A stretch of 64,000 bases of DNA from positions 186,001 to 250,000 of the forward strand of contig DLHT01000011.1 of the NCBI GenBank assembly GCA_002483365.1. The letters run 5' to 3'. The translations under genes were made by a program, and so were the position numbers. Shown here one piece after another: positions 40,414-49,918 of the stretch. How positions within the stretch are numbered: position 1 is the stretch's first letter; each line of letters begins with the position of its first letter. Origin of the DNA: Cellvibrio sp. UBA7661. GTDB lineage: Bacteria; Pseudomonadota; Gammaproteobacteria; Pseudomonadales; Cellvibrionaceae. Under the pieces are notes generated by a model that saw only the letters and a list, made by a program, of their open reading frames with translations, ran no database searches and was not told where the DNA came from.

Positions 40414-41406
40414 ATGTGTATTGCAGGTATAAAAACGGTGTTAATTGATTCTGGCGATGATTTCTTTGCCGCTGCCTGCGCGGTGCCGTTACAAAATGTG
40501 ACCACCAAGGTATTGGCTGCTGCAGGTGTTGAACTACTGGTACGTCGCGATGACTTATTGGATAAGCAGTTATCAGGCAATAAATTTTACAAGTTGTTTT
40601 TTAACTTGCATGAGGCAAGCAAGAAACGGATAAGTACATTGTTAAGCTTCGGCGGTGCTTATTCGAATCATTTACATGCATTGGCTGCTGCAGGGCAGCG
40701 ATATGGCTTTAGAACAATAGGTGTGGTGCGCGGTGAGCGTCCTGCACAGTTAAATCCGACCTTGGCTGATGCCGAAAAATGGGGAATGCAGTTGGTGTTT
40801 ATCAGCCGTAAGGAGTACGGAGATAAACATGAGTCACCGATAATAGACGCGCTGCACAATCAGTTTGGCGAGTTTTACAGTATTCCTGAAGGTGGTGCTA
40901 ATCTCGCTGGTGCGCAAGGTATGCAGCTGCTTGGTCGAGCGCTCGAGCAGCAAGTAAAAGCTGACTATACTGCGGTGTGCCTTCCCTGTGGAACCGGTAC
41001 TAGTTTGGCGGGGCTGGCTGCAGGTATTAGTCAGGAAAAACAGGCATTGGGATTCTCCTGCCTGAAAGGTGATGGGAATTTGGGTGGCAACATCGCGCAT
41101 TACTATCGCCAACTTTTTAGTGATCGCCTGTGGGTTGATGCTCCTGGAAATTGGCGACTGATCAGTGGGTTTCATGCGGGTGGATATGCCAAAAGGCCCC
41201 CGGACTATTTATTTCGCTTTTGGCATGCGTTTGAGCAGGAAACGGGATTGCTACTTGATCCTGTGTATACATTGAAAATGTTTTGGGCAATTCATTGTCT
41301 TGCGCAACAAGGATATTGGGCGCGTGGTTCTCGTGTGATAGCAATACACACGGGAGGATTACAGGGGCGGAGAGGATTTACATGTCCTGAGCCAACAGTA
41401 ATCTGA
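40414..41406 (+). CDS. PLP-dependent D-cysteine desulfhydrase / ACC deaminase-like enzyme
   Basis: Fold-type II PLP enzyme of the 1-aminocyclopropane-1-carboxylate deaminase / D-cysteine desulfhydrase group. The PLP lysine lies in SGNKFYKL (Lys57), followed by FGGAYSNHLHALAAAG, which grips the cofactor, EGGANLAGAQG and the phosphate loop PCGTGTSLAGLAAG. Family members degrade D-cysteine to pyruvate, sulfide and ammonia; ACC deamination is less likely without plant-association markers, but substrate cannot be decided. 330 residues, monocistronic. No strong ribosome site was seen at ATG 40414, so the start is less certain (GTG 40438 is in frame). Confidence 0.87.
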   Translation: MCIAGIKTVLIDSGDDFFAAACAVPLQNVTTKVLAAAGVELLVRRDDLLDKQLSGNKFYKLFFNLHEASKKRISTLLSFGGAYSNHLHALAAAGQRYGFRTIGVVRGERPAQLNPTLADAEKWGMQLVFISRKEYGDKHESPIIDALHNQFGEFYSIPEGGANLAGAQGMQLLGRALEQQVKADYTAVCLPCGTGTSLAGLAAGISQEKQALGFSCLKGDGNLGGNIAHYYRQLFSDRLWVDAPGNWRLISGFHAGGYAKRPPDYLFRFWHAFEQETGLLLDPVYTLKMFWAIHCLAQQGYWARGSRVIAIHTGGLQGRRGFTCPEPTVI

Positions 41407-41490
41407 GTTGCGATAAACCAGCGATAACATGTCGTAAAACTAGTTTTTGTAGCCTTATAAAAGATTGCTTCCCTGTTAAAGGATGTTGTT

Positions 41491-42642
41491 ATGCAAGCTC
41501 AAAAAAATGCCCAGGTTCCTGTTGCTGTATCCGCCCCAGTCGGGTTTGACCTGAACTTGACGCGCACATTGGTACCACTAAAAGACATGAGCGAAAGCCA
41601 TTTGCTTGCTTTATTGGATGATGCAGTTGTGGATACTGTATGCGCAGGACAAACGCTTTTTTCGGTGGGCAGTTACGACGAGCAACATGTCTACCTTCTA
41701 CATGGTGATGTCGTCTTGGTGGCTGTTGATGGTGCCCGCACCCTGATTAAAGGGCGATCATCCCTTCTTCCTATTGCCCACCAGCAGCCTCGTCAATTTA
41801 CCGCTGTTGCTGAAACAGATTGCAGTGTGCTGCGCATCAATAGTGAGCGTCTGGATAAAATGCTGACCTGGAGTCAGGTTGCTGATTACCTGCAGCTGAT
41901 CATTTCGCGCGAGCGGGATCTGGATGAAGATATCGATTGGATGATGATTATTTTGAAATCCAATTTGTTTTTCAAAGTTCCTCCTTTAAATGTCGAGCAA
42001 ATTTTTTCGCGCTTGACTCCCCAGGTAGTATATGCGGGCGATGTGATTATTCGTCAGGGTGAGTTGGGCGATCAATGCTACTTCATCAAAGAAGGGGAGG
42101 CTGATGTGACCCGCCACACTGATAATAAACGCCAGCATTTGGCGACTATCGGTGTTGGTCGTTGTTTTGGTGAGGATGCATTGGTAAATGAAACTGTGCG
42201 TAACGCAACGGTTATGATGCGCACGGATGGTGTATTGATGCGTTTGGAAAAACAGGATTTTTATCGCTTATTGAAAGAGCCCAGTGTGGCGACATTGGCA
42301 TTGGCAGAATTAGCGGAGACTATGGCAAAAGGTGTTGTAGCGGTTGATGTGCGCAGTGAAGAAGAATATAGCGAGGTGCACTTACCTCAAGCCGTGAATA
42401 TCCCGCTGAACATACTTTCAATTAAATCCCGTTTGCTTGCTAAAGATAAATTGTATGTATTTTATTGTGATACTGGTCGTCGCAGTCGTGCGGCAGCGCA
42501 TTTGTTGGCGCAGCATGGTTATCGCACATTGGCATTAGATAATTGCGCACAACTATTTAGCCCTGCTGGGGCGCAGCAATATTTAACTGACAAGCAAAAT
42601 TATGTGTTGCGCAATGGCGATGTGATTCTCGGGCAGGGCTAA
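41491..42642 (+). CDS. Two cyclic-nucleotide-binding domains fused to a rhodanese domain
   Basis: A 383-residue three-domain protein. The first cNMP-type domain (about 30-150) is degenerate, lacking the FGExAL phosphate-binding cassette; the second (about 160-275) is canonical, with GDVIIRQGELGDQCYFIKEG and CFGEDALVNETVRNATV including the cassette Arg. The C-terminal rhodanese domain (about 285-380) has VDVRSEEEYSEVHLPQAVN and the active loop CDTGRRS with Cys326. The arrangement suggests a sulfur-transfer or persulfide activity gated by cAMP or a related nucleotide. No DNA-binding helix is present. It overlaps the DUF1853 gene tail to tail by four bases. Confidence 0.88.
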   Translation: MQAQKNAQVPVAVSAPVGFDLNLTRTLVPLKDMSESHLLALLDDAVVDTVCAGQTLFSVGSYDEQHVYLLHGDVVLVAVDGARTLIKGRSSLLPIAHQQPRQFTAVAETDCSVLRINSERLDKMLTWSQVADYLQLIISRERDLDEDIDWMMIILKSNLFFKVPPLNVEQIFSRLTPQVVYAGDVIIRQGELGDQCYFIKEGEADVTRHTDNKRQHLATIGVGRCFGEDALVNETVRNATVMMRTDGVLMRLEKQDFYRLLKEPSVATLALAELAETMAKGVVAVDVRSEEEYSEVHLPQAVNIPLNILSIKSRLLAKDKLYVFYCDTGRRSRAAAHLLAQHGYRTLALDNCAQLFSPAGAQQYLTDKQNYVLRNGDVILGQG

Positions 42643-43631
42643 TTATCTGGCCAATGATCAGGTACGACAAACCCGCGCATAGTTTCCCTCCATATCGTTT
42701 TTGTAATGGTATTCATTTCTTCCAAAGCCGCTACCAAAAGCGGCTTTTTTGTTTGTTCCAGTTGTGATTGGATATGTTTGGCAAGTTCGCTAGCAGTTGC
42801 TAATCCATCAGGGTTATCAATGTGTGCAGGGGATAGCCAGTGTTGATGCTCAAGAATGATCCACATTGTTTTTGCTTGTGTGGCTTGCTGTAAAAAGTAC
42901 TGAAAATCTTGTAGATGCCACCAACATCCATAGCCGTGATGCGGGTTGCTGTGCTCAGGGCTAAAGCACATAGATGCGGGTGAAAAGAAATAACCTTGTA
43001 AGCACAAAGCGCTGTGCCAGTTTTGAATGTGCGGGTATTTCTCGTGTAATACTTTTTGTGTTTCCGCGAATTGGTGCAGTGGTAACTGATGATTAATGAG
43101 ATGGGTTAATTTGATATCCAAACGGTCATTGTTGTTTGGTCCAATCCAGTTTTTCCAGTCTGCAGCCTCTTTCTTGTTGTCTGTATTGCATAGATAAAAT
43201 TTTACAGCAGTCTCAATATGAAAATGCTGCCCATTGCGGCCGCATAGAAAATCCAAAGCGCCTAATGTAATTCCCTTGTGGTTAATTTGCAGGTTGTAAT
43301 CCAGCAATTGCCATTGTGGGTAATGACTAAAATAAAATTGCCATAAGGCTTCGTAATAAATTCCCAGCCGCGTACTTTTTTGTTGTGCGAGGTGTTTATT
43401 CAGTGCACACGGATTGGCGTCCAGCGTGCGCAACCAATCCCGCAATACCGGGTCTGATTGTGTGGTGCCTGTGTTTGAGCGCTGTTCCTGAAAAGGTAAA
43501 ATCTGTGTTGTTGAACCAGATAATTCCTGCATCATGGGAGCGCTGATGCAACACCAAGCCAAATCACGCACGCATTGCTGCTTGAGTTGATGAATAAGCA
43601 ATAGTGATGGATCATCAGGTAAATTCGGCAT
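42639..43631 (-). CDS. DUF1853 family protein
   Basis: A 330-residue soluble protein of the DUF1853 family. Marks are RDLAWCCISAPMM near the N-terminus, LGIYYEALWQFYFSHYP, NHKGITLGALDFLC and FHIETAVKFYLC, a pattern like a PD-(D/E)XK nuclease core (E...D...E-K), although no function is established. The C-terminus is less conserved. It is transcribed toward the cNMP-rhodanese gene and away from nadK. Confidence 0.88.
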   Translation of the reverse strand: MPNLPDDPSLLLIHQLKQQCVRDLAWCCISAPMMQELSGSTTQILPFQEQRSNTGTTQSDPVLRDWLRTLDANPCALNKHLAQQKSTRLGIYYEALWQFYFSHYPQWQLLDYNLQINHKGITLGALDFLCGRNGQHFHIETAVKFYLCNTDNKKEAADWKNWIGPNNNDRLDIKLTHLINHQLPLHQFAETQKVLHEKYPHIQNWHSALCLQGYFFSPASMCFSPEHSNPHHGYGCWWHLQDFQYFLQQATQAKTMWIILEHQHWLSPAHIDNPDGLATASELAKHIQSQLEQTKKPLLVAALEEMNTITKTIWRETMRGFVVPDHWPDN

Positions 43632-43723
43632 AAATATCAGCCATGGGGAATCTGGAGGCTATAATAGCTTACAAAATCCAGTGATATCTCCTCATTTTAC
43701 TAACCGCACACTCAGTGACTTTT

Positions 43724-44623
43724 ATGACCCATTTTTCAACTATAGGCCTGATTGGCCATCTTAATAATGAGCGCGCGGTATATTCCATCAAGCGGTTGAT
43801 CCGTTTTTTACAGCTTCGCAATAAACGTTTTGTCCTTGAGGCGGAAACGGCTGCGCGCATTGTTGATACTGATTTGTTATCGGCTGCGCACCAGATTGTG
43901 GATATGGATACCCTTGGACAGGTATGTGATCTGGTCATTGTGGTAGGGGGCGATGGTAGCTTGCTGCGCGGTGCGCGGGCTCTTGCCAAATATGCTGTGC
44001 CGCTGTTGGGTGTAAATCGTGGCCGCTTGGGTTTTTTGACTGACATCACCCCGGAAGATATTGAAAAGAAGGTCGATGAAGTTTTGTCGGGCCAATTCAA
44101 ATCGGAAAAACGGTTTCTGTTGGATATGGAGGTGAGGCGCGATGGAAAGGTTATCGCCACTGCCGATGCGCTGAATGACGTTGTTTTACACCCCGGTCAG
44201 TTCATCCACATGCTGCAGTTTGAGATCTCAGTGGATGATGTGTTTGTAACCAGTCAACGTTCCGATGGTGTCATAGTGTCCACGCCCACGGGTTCTACAG
44301 CCTATTCACTGAGTGGCGGTGGCCCAATACTGCATCCAGCGCTGGATGCGATAGTCGTTGTGCCCATGAACCCCCATACGTTGAGCAGCCGCCCGATTGT
44401 AGTGGCCGGGCACAGTGCTATCAGTATTGTGGTGGGGGAGCACAATCGCGCTGAACCAATGGTGACCTGCGATGGGCATTCGCATGTCGATGTACAGACT
44501 GGCGATTTAATTCTGATCCGCAAAAAGCCCCATATGCTGGAGCTGTTACATCCACTGGATTACAACTTTTACGAGCGTTGCCGTTCCAAGTTGGGATGGG
44601 GCGGTCATCTGTTGAAGGAGTAA
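43724..44623 (+). CDS. nadK: NAD kinase NadK
   Basis: Phosphorylates NAD to NADP. The 299-residue protein has the GGDGSLLRGAR motif, the NRGRLGFLTDI segment and the second motif TPTGSTAYSLSGGGPILHP, which together form the active site. ATG 43724 gives the family start MTHFSTIGLIGHLNN; GTG 43715 is also in frame. TATAAT at 43660-43665 may be its -10. The phosphoesterase gene follows after 18 bp, probably in the same operon. Confidence 0.96.
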   Translation: MTHFSTIGLIGHLNNERAVYSIKRLIRFLQLRNKRFVLEAETAARIVDTDLLSAAHQIVDMDTLGQVCDLVIVVGGDGSLLRGARALAKYAVPLLGVNRGRLGFLTDITPEDIEKKVDEVLSGQFKSEKRFLLDMEVRRDGKVIATADALNDVVLHPGQFIHMLQFEISVDDVFVTSQRSDGVIVSTPTGSTAYSLSGGGPILHPALDAIVVVPMNPHTLSSRPIVVAGHSAISIVVGEHNRAEPMVTCDGHSHVDVQTGDLILIRKKPHMLELLHPLDYNFYERCRSKLGWGGHLLKE

Positions 44624-44641
44624 CATGGAAAGGCTAACGGC

Positions 44642-45646
44642 ATGATAAAGCAGTCGCCAAATGTATCGATCAGTCGGACTCAGCTGGGTGAAGCCAAGGG
44701 CTATGATTTAATTGGTGATGTGCATGGATGTGCCAACACCCTGGAGCGGTTACTGCAAGCCCTGGGGTATCAAAAAATCGGCGGTGTATATCGCCATCGA
44801 CAGCGGCAAGTCATATTTTTAGGGGATATTGTGGATCGCGGCCCGCGTATCCGTGAGGCCCTGCATTTAGTGCGCGACATGGTTGAACAGGGCAGTGCCC
44901 TGATGATTCTCGGCAACCATGAGTTTAATGCCATCACCTATTGCACCAGCACTGGTAGTGGGAGCTACTTGCGCCCCCACACTGCCGCGAACGCGAAACA
45001 AATTGCCGAAACCCTTGAACAATTTGCTAATTATTCCCAGGAATGGCAGTCCTTCATTCGCTGGTTTGTGGAATTGCCTTTGTTTTTGGAAATTGAACAT
45101 CCGCTCACCCGGCAGCTATTTCGTGCGGTGCATGCCTGTTGGGATCAAACCCTGATCGACTTGCATTGCGCTCGTTACGGTGATGGGCACATTGATTGGG
45201 AGTTTGTTTTGGAGTCGGCTGAGCTGGGCTCCCTGGCTGCCTTGACCAAACAGCGCCTGACCGGTGGGGTGGATTTACCTTTGCCTGATGGACTGACCGT
45301 AACATCGCCGGACGGTTATACCCGTCGCGCATTCCGCACTAAATTCTGGGGTGATGAGGCGAGCACTTATGGTCAATTGTTGTTCCAGCCAGATCCCATT
45401 CCGGAGCATATTGCGAGAGCAAAAATTTCTGAAGAGCATCGTTCCCAAATGGTGCATTACGATCATTCGCAGCCCCCGTTGTTTGTTGGTCATTATTGGC
45501 TGAAAGGCCGGCCGCGGCCACTTGCCCCTAACCTGGCTTGTCTGGACTACAGTGCGGTTAAATTCGGGCGATTGGTGGCATATCGCATGGATGGTGAGGC
45601 ACAATTGCAAGCCAATAAATTTGTTTGGGTGTATGTAGATCCCTGA
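44642..45646 (+). CDS. Metallophosphoesterase (PPP/serine-threonine phosphatase type)
   Basis: A 334-residue calcineurin-like phosphoesterase with all metal-binding motifs: GDVHG (DLIGDVHGC), GDIVDRG (FLGDIVDRGP) and GNHE (LGNHEFN), plus a C-terminal VGHYWLKG His motif. The spacing matches bacterial PrpA/bis(5'-nucleosyl)-tetraphosphatase-like enzymes; substrate is not clear. It lies between nadK and the rhomboid gene with short gaps on both sides, forming a run of plus-strand genes. Confidence 0.9.
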   Translation: MIKQSPNVSISRTQLGEAKGYDLIGDVHGCANTLERLLQALGYQKIGGVYRHRQRQVIFLGDIVDRGPRIREALHLVRDMVEQGSALMILGNHEFNAITYCTSTGSGSYLRPHTAANAKQIAETLEQFANYSQEWQSFIRWFVELPLFLEIEHPLTRQLFRAVHACWDQTLIDLHCARYGDGHIDWEFVLESAELGSLAALTKQRLTGGVDLPLPDGLTVTSPDGYTRRAFRTKFWGDEASTYGQLLFQPDPIPEHIARAKISEEHRSQMVHYDHSQPPLFVGHYWLKGRPRPLAPNLACLDYSAVKFGRLVAYRMDGEAQLQANKFVWVYVDP

Positions 45647-45682
45647 CATTTGCAGTTTTTCCCTTCCGCCGGATACAGAGCA

Positions 45683-46531
45683 TTGAACTGGATTACCGTA
45701 AAATATTTTCCCATCGAACAGGATTTAAGGGCACTCAGCCATTACTTGCGGGAGCGAGGCTTACAGCATCGCATCACCGAGGAAGACGGCAGGCAATGTC
45801 TTGCGGTTTTGGATCCCGCCGTGATCCCCGCCTTGCAAGAATTTCTTACTCATTATGAGCAAGGTAATGCCGAGTTATCGTCTACTAAGGCTCCAGAAGT
45901 TTCCGGATCGCCTTCTACAATTCAGGCGAATTTATTTCAGCAGGCACTGCAAGTACCCGTCGTGACCTGCCTTATTTTATTAAGTGGGCTTGGCGCGCTT
46001 GTGGTGGGCACCCAATGGATGGCGTATTTTACGTTTCTGGGTGTTGTTGATAATCGCTTTATTTCTTTAGCAGACACATTCGCCAGTGGGGAAGTCTGGC
46101 GTTTGGTAACACCAGCCTTTTTACACTCAGGCATTTTTCATGTGTTGTTTAACTGTTTGTGGATGTGGGAATTAGGTCGGCGTTTGGAGTTTTTAACAGG
46201 GCGTTGGCACTTCCTGTTATTTTTTATTATCACCGCCATCGCAGCGAATGCGTCAGAATTTATATGGAGTGGGCACGCCAATTTTGGTGGAATGTCTGGT
46301 GTTGTTTACGCATTGGTTGGATTTATCGCGGTGCGCCAACGCATTGCGCCTCATCCATTAGTTGCTGTTCCTTCGGCGTTGATCGGCTTTATGCTGTTTT
46401 GGTTGGTGTTATGTATGACCGGCGTAGTTGATTACTTTATCGCTGGCTCTGTGGCCAATGCTGCGCATGTGGGCGGATTAATGGCAGGCGTTGTTTACGC
46501 ATTACTCACAAAACACCTGTATTTACGTTAA
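45683..46531 (+). CDS. Rhomboid family intramembrane serine protease
   Basis: GlpG-type intramembrane protease cleaving transmembrane substrates. The cytoplasmic N-terminal domain (about 1-70; PIEQDLRALSHYLRERGLQHR) resembles GlpG's. The membrane core has six helices with FLHSGIFHVLFNCLWMWELG, the catalytic Ser in GGMSGVVYAL and catalytic His in NAAHVGGLMAG. The frame is open from TTG 45650; TTG 45683 (giving MNWITVKYFPIEQ) fits the family better, but neither has a clear ribosome site. Follows the phosphoesterase within one operon. Confidence 0.9.
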   Translation: MNWITVKYFPIEQDLRALSHYLRERGLQHRITEEDGRQCLAVLDPAVIPALQEFLTHYEQGNAELSSTKAPEVSGSPSTIQANLFQQALQVPVVTCLILLSGLGALVVGTQWMAYFTFLGVVDNRFISLADTFASGEVWRLVTPAFLHSGIFHVLFNCLWMWELGRRLEFLTGRWHFLLFFIITAIAANASEFIWSGHANFGGMSGVVYALVGFIAVRQRIAPHPLVAVPSALIGFMLFWLVLCMTGVVDYFIAGSVANAAHVGGLMAGVVYALLTKHLYLR

Positions 46532-46553
46532 TTATTTTTTAATTGGAAAAGCT

Positions 46554-46826
46554 ATGGATTTACAGCAATTACTCTCCAGCCTTACGCCAGAAATTTACCA
46601 AAATTTAAAGCGTGCAGTAGAACTGGGCAAATGGCCAGATGGTAACCGCGTGTCATCAGAACAACGTCAGTTATGTATGCAAGCGATGATTGCTTACGAA
46701 CACAAGAATTTACCGCCAGACCAACACACGGGTTACATTCCCCCGGAACCGCATACTTATTGTGGCGATGATGATCACGAGCACGATCATGCGCACACCG
46801 ACAAGCCCATTAAATGGGTTGAATAA
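46554..46826 (+). CDS. DUF1315 (YeaC) family protein
   Basis: A 90-residue soluble protein of the DUF1315/YeaC family, shown by MDLQQLLSSLTPEIYQNLKR and VELGKWPDGNRVSSEQR. The C-terminal tail CGDDDHEHDHAHTDKP is histidine- and aspartate-rich and may bind metal. ATG 46554 is chosen over in-frame codons upstream since the family begins here. Function not established. It lies between the rhomboid gene and pepN, 22 bp and 31 bp away. Confidence 0.88.
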   Translation: MDLQQLLSSLTPEIYQNLKRAVELGKWPDGNRVSSEQRQLCMQAMIAYEHKNLPPDQHTGYIPPEPHTYCGDDDHEHDHAHTDKPIKWVE

Positions 46827-46857
46827 TTTTTCTACTTGAGTGAATCAGGAATTTGTT

Positions 46858-49554
46858 ATGACTGCAGCAGAGCAAGGTTTTCCCGCCAAAGAACAAGCCC
46901 CCAAAACGATTTATCTCAAAGACTACCAGGTGCCGCCTTATTTGATCAAAACGACCGATTTACGTTTTGAGATTTATGATGGCGAAACACTTGTCAGTGC
47001 TATGTTGCATCTCTACCGCAATCCTGCTGCTGCCCCTGCATCGCAACTCACCTTACACGGTGCAGATCTTGAGCTTGTTTCTATTGCGCTTGATGGGAAA
47101 ATTCTCGGTGCAGATGATTATGAATTCGGTGAAGAACATCTGACGATTTTTAATACCCCTGCTGAATTCAAACTGCTGACCATTACAAAAATAAAACCGG
47201 AATCGAATACCTCGCTTGAAGGGCTTTATCGCTCACGGACAATGTACTGCACCCAATGTGAGGCAGAAGGCTTCCGCAAAATAACCTATTACCTTGATCG
47301 TCCGGATGTGATGAGTGAGTTCACCACGACAGTGGTGGCTGATAAAAAATTTCCAGTGTTGTTATCAAATGGAAATTTGATTGACCAGGGAGATGCTGAA
47401 AACAATCGTCATTATGCGACCTGGCATGACCCGTTTAAAAAGCCCGCTTATTTATTTGCCTTGGTGGCGGGTGATCTTGCCCATATATCGGATAAGTTTA
47501 CAACCTGTTCCGGCCGCGACGTGACCTTGAAAATATTCGTTGAACCCAAGGATCTGGATAAATGTGATCATGCAATGACTTCACTGAAAAACTCCATGCG
47601 TTGGGATGAGGAAGTCTATGGCCGCGAATACGATTTAAATATTTTTATGATTGTCGCGGTTGATGATTTCAACATGGGTGCAATGGAAAATAAAGGCCTC
47701 AATATATTCAATACATCCTGTGTATTGGCAAAACCTGAGACCACCACCGATGTTGGCTTTCAGCGCGTAGAAGGTGTTGTTGCCCACGAATATTTCCATA
47801 ATTGGAGCGGTAACCGTGTGACTTGTCGCGATTGGTTCCAGTTGAGTTTAAAAGAAGGTTTTACGGTTTATCGCGATTCAGAATTTTCAGCTGATATGGG
47901 GTCGCGCACAGTAAAGCGCGTAGAAGATGTCACCTTGCTTCGGACACTTCAATTTGCAGAAGACGCAGGGCCAATGGCGCATCCGATCCGCCCGCAATCC
48001 TATATCGAAATATCCAATTTCTACACCATGACAGTATATGAGAAAGGTGCAGAAATTATTCGCATGTTGGCCACTTTGTTGGGTAAAGAACATTTCCGCA
48101 AAGGAACAGATTTGTATTTTGATCGTCACGATGGTCAAGCGGTTACCACAGAAGATTTTGTTGCAGCATTGGCAGACGCATCGGGGCGTGATCTCACCTT
48201 GTTCAAGCGGTGGTACTCCCAAGCGGGTACACCGCGTTTGCACATTACAGATTATTACGATGAAGATGCACAAGAATACTCACTCACGATCAAACAGTCT
48301 TGCCCCCCTACACCTGAATGTCAGGAAAAACTGCCGTTCCATATTCCGATTGCGATGGGATTATTAGGCAGTGCAGGGGATTTGCCGCTCTATTTAAAAA
48401 ATGCCGAACCTGATTTTGAAACGAGTGATAACACGCACAAGGTTCTTGAGTTAACCAGTGCCGAACAAACGTTTGTGTTTGAGCGTGTACAAGAAAAACC
48501 GGTACCGAGTTTACTGCGCGGTTTTTCGGCACCGGTAAAAATGCATTATGACTACAGCATTGCCGATTTGATTGTATTGATGAGCCGCGATAGCGATGGT
48601 TTTAATCGTTGGGAGGCCAGCCAGCAATTGGGGCTACATGCTATTCATCAGGCTATGAAGGTGTACCAGCAGGGCGGCGATTTGAAAAATTGGACGCTAG
48701 AACCAGATTTAATAGCGGCCTATCGCAGCATCTTGCAAGATGACAGCCTGGATAAGGCAATGGTGGCTTACATGCTTAGTTTGCCATCAGAAGCGTATTT
48801 GAGTGAATTGGCTGATGTGGTGGATGTTGAAGCAATCCACTACAGCCGCACTGCAGTGCGTGTTGCACTTGCGCGTGCATTGCGCGATGAGTTAATGCGT
48901 GTGTATCAGGATTATGATCATCAACAGGCATACAGTGCTACCGCAGATGCCATCGCTGCGCGCAGTCTGAAAAATGTTGCACTCGGATATTTAATGCTGC
49001 TTAACGACGATGCGCTAGTGCAAGCATGTGAGCAGCAATATCGCACCAGTAACAATATGACGGATGTGATGGCAGCCTTGACACAGTTGGTCAATAGCAG
49101 TTCACCGCTCGCGCAGCAATTGGCTGTTAAGGCACTGGATGATTTTTATCAGCGCTGGCAGCATGAATCACTGGTGGTAAATCAGTGGTTAACCGTGCAG
49201 GCGAGTTGTGTATTGCCTGGTACGCTGGCCAACGTAAAACGTTTGCAGCAACACCCGGCATACGATGGTAAAAACCCAAACAAAATCCGCGCCTTGATCT
49301 CCAGCTTCTGCAATAGTAATGCGATTAACTTCCATGCAGATGCAGGCGCTGGTTATGCATTTCTTGCGGACCAAATCATCGTGCTTAACAGCCAAAACCC
49401 GCAAATTGCATCGCGCTTATTAACGCCTTTGACCAAATGGAAAAAATATAACGTACAGCGACAATCATTGATGAAGGCGCAGCTGGAGCGAATTATGGCA
49501 GTGCCGGATCTTTCCAAAGATGTGTACGAAGTGGTCAGTAAAAGTTTAGCGTAA
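46858..49554 (+). CDS. pepN: Aminopeptidase N PepN
   Basis: Zinc metallopeptidase (M1 family) that removes N-terminal residues from peptides in the cytoplasm. The 898-residue protein has the exopeptidase motif MGAMENKGLN and the zinc site HEYFHNWSGNRVT with the third ligand in LKEGFTVYRD (His310 and His314 ligands). AGGA lies 7 nt before ATG 46858; GTG 46840 is also in frame. The C-terminal helical repeat domain is complete to the end. It ends at a terminator at 49577-49613. Confidence 0.96.
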   Translation: MTAAEQGFPAKEQAPKTIYLKDYQVPPYLIKTTDLRFEIYDGETLVSAMLHLYRNPAAAPASQLTLHGADLELVSIALDGKILGADDYEFGEEHLTIFNTPAEFKLLTITKIKPESNTSLEGLYRSRTMYCTQCEAEGFRKITYYLDRPDVMSEFTTTVVADKKFPVLLSNGNLIDQGDAENNRHYATWHDPFKKPAYLFALVAGDLAHISDKFTTCSGRDVTLKIFVEPKDLDKCDHAMTSLKNSMRWDEEVYGREYDLNIFMIVAVDDFNMGAMENKGLNIFNTSCVLAKPETTTDVGFQRVEGVVAHEYFHNWSGNRVTCRDWFQLSLKEGFTVYRDSEFSADMGSRTVKRVEDVTLLRTLQFAEDAGPMAHPIRPQSYIEISNFYTMTVYEKGAEIIRMLATLLGKEHFRKGTDLYFDRHDGQAVTTEDFVAALADASGRDLTLFKRWYSQAGTPRLHITDYYDEDAQEYSLTIKQSCPPTPECQEKLPFHIPIAMGLLGSAGDLPLYLKNAEPDFETSDNTHKVLELTSAEQTFVFERVQEKPVPSLLRGFSAPVKMHYDYSIADLIVLMSRDSDGFNRWEASQQLGLHAIHQAMKVYQQGGDLKNWTLEPDLIAAYRSILQDDSLDKAMVAYMLSLPSEAYLSELADVVDVEAIHYSRTAVRVALARALRDELMRVYQDYDHQQAYSATADAIAARSLKNVALGYLMLLNDDALVQACEQQYRTSNNMTDVMAALTQLVNSSSPLAQQLAVKALDDFYQRWQHESLVVNQWLTVQASCVLPGTLANVKRLQQHPAYDGKNPNKIRALISSFCNSNAINFHADAGAGYAFLADQIIVLNSQNPQIASRLLTPLTKWKKYNVQRQSLMKAQLERIMAVPDLSKDVYEVVSKSLA

Positions 49555-49576
49555 CAATTACAAGTTTATCGAACGC

Positions 49577-49613
49577 AAAGCGGGCATCGCGTAAGAGATG
49601 CCCGCTTTTTTTT
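49577..49613 (+). terminator. Intrinsic terminator after pepN
   Basis: AAAGCGGGCATC and GATGCCCGCTTT pair around the loop GCGTAAGA, followed by a T-run. Confidence 0.9.
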
Positions 49614-49918
49614 GCTTGCCAATGGCATGAATGTTGAAGATAGAGTTATAGCGATAGTATTGAATGAGCAATATCGCACTGTTATGCACTGAATTGTTGC
49701 CTTGTAGTGGCAATGAATATTTTTTTGCACTGATATATTGCACATGGGCAAAAAAGCATGCGGCAAGTATTGGCTAGCATGGCGAACGTCGTAACGGGAA
49801 ATATCAAAACATATAGAAACAGTTGCTGACCTTGCGCCCGAGAACAGTTATCGCGCTGGCCAAGCCGCTGAAATTGCAGGCCACTTGCATAGATTGACTC
49901 ATTATTCGGAGTAGTATT
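49614..49918. other. Intergenic region between pepN and the NIT-like gene
   Basis: About 305 bp with several short frames under 25 codons, none with a good ribosome site. A small hairpin TTGCC-TTGTAGT-GGCAA is present. No promoter was placed with confidence. Confidence 0.5.
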
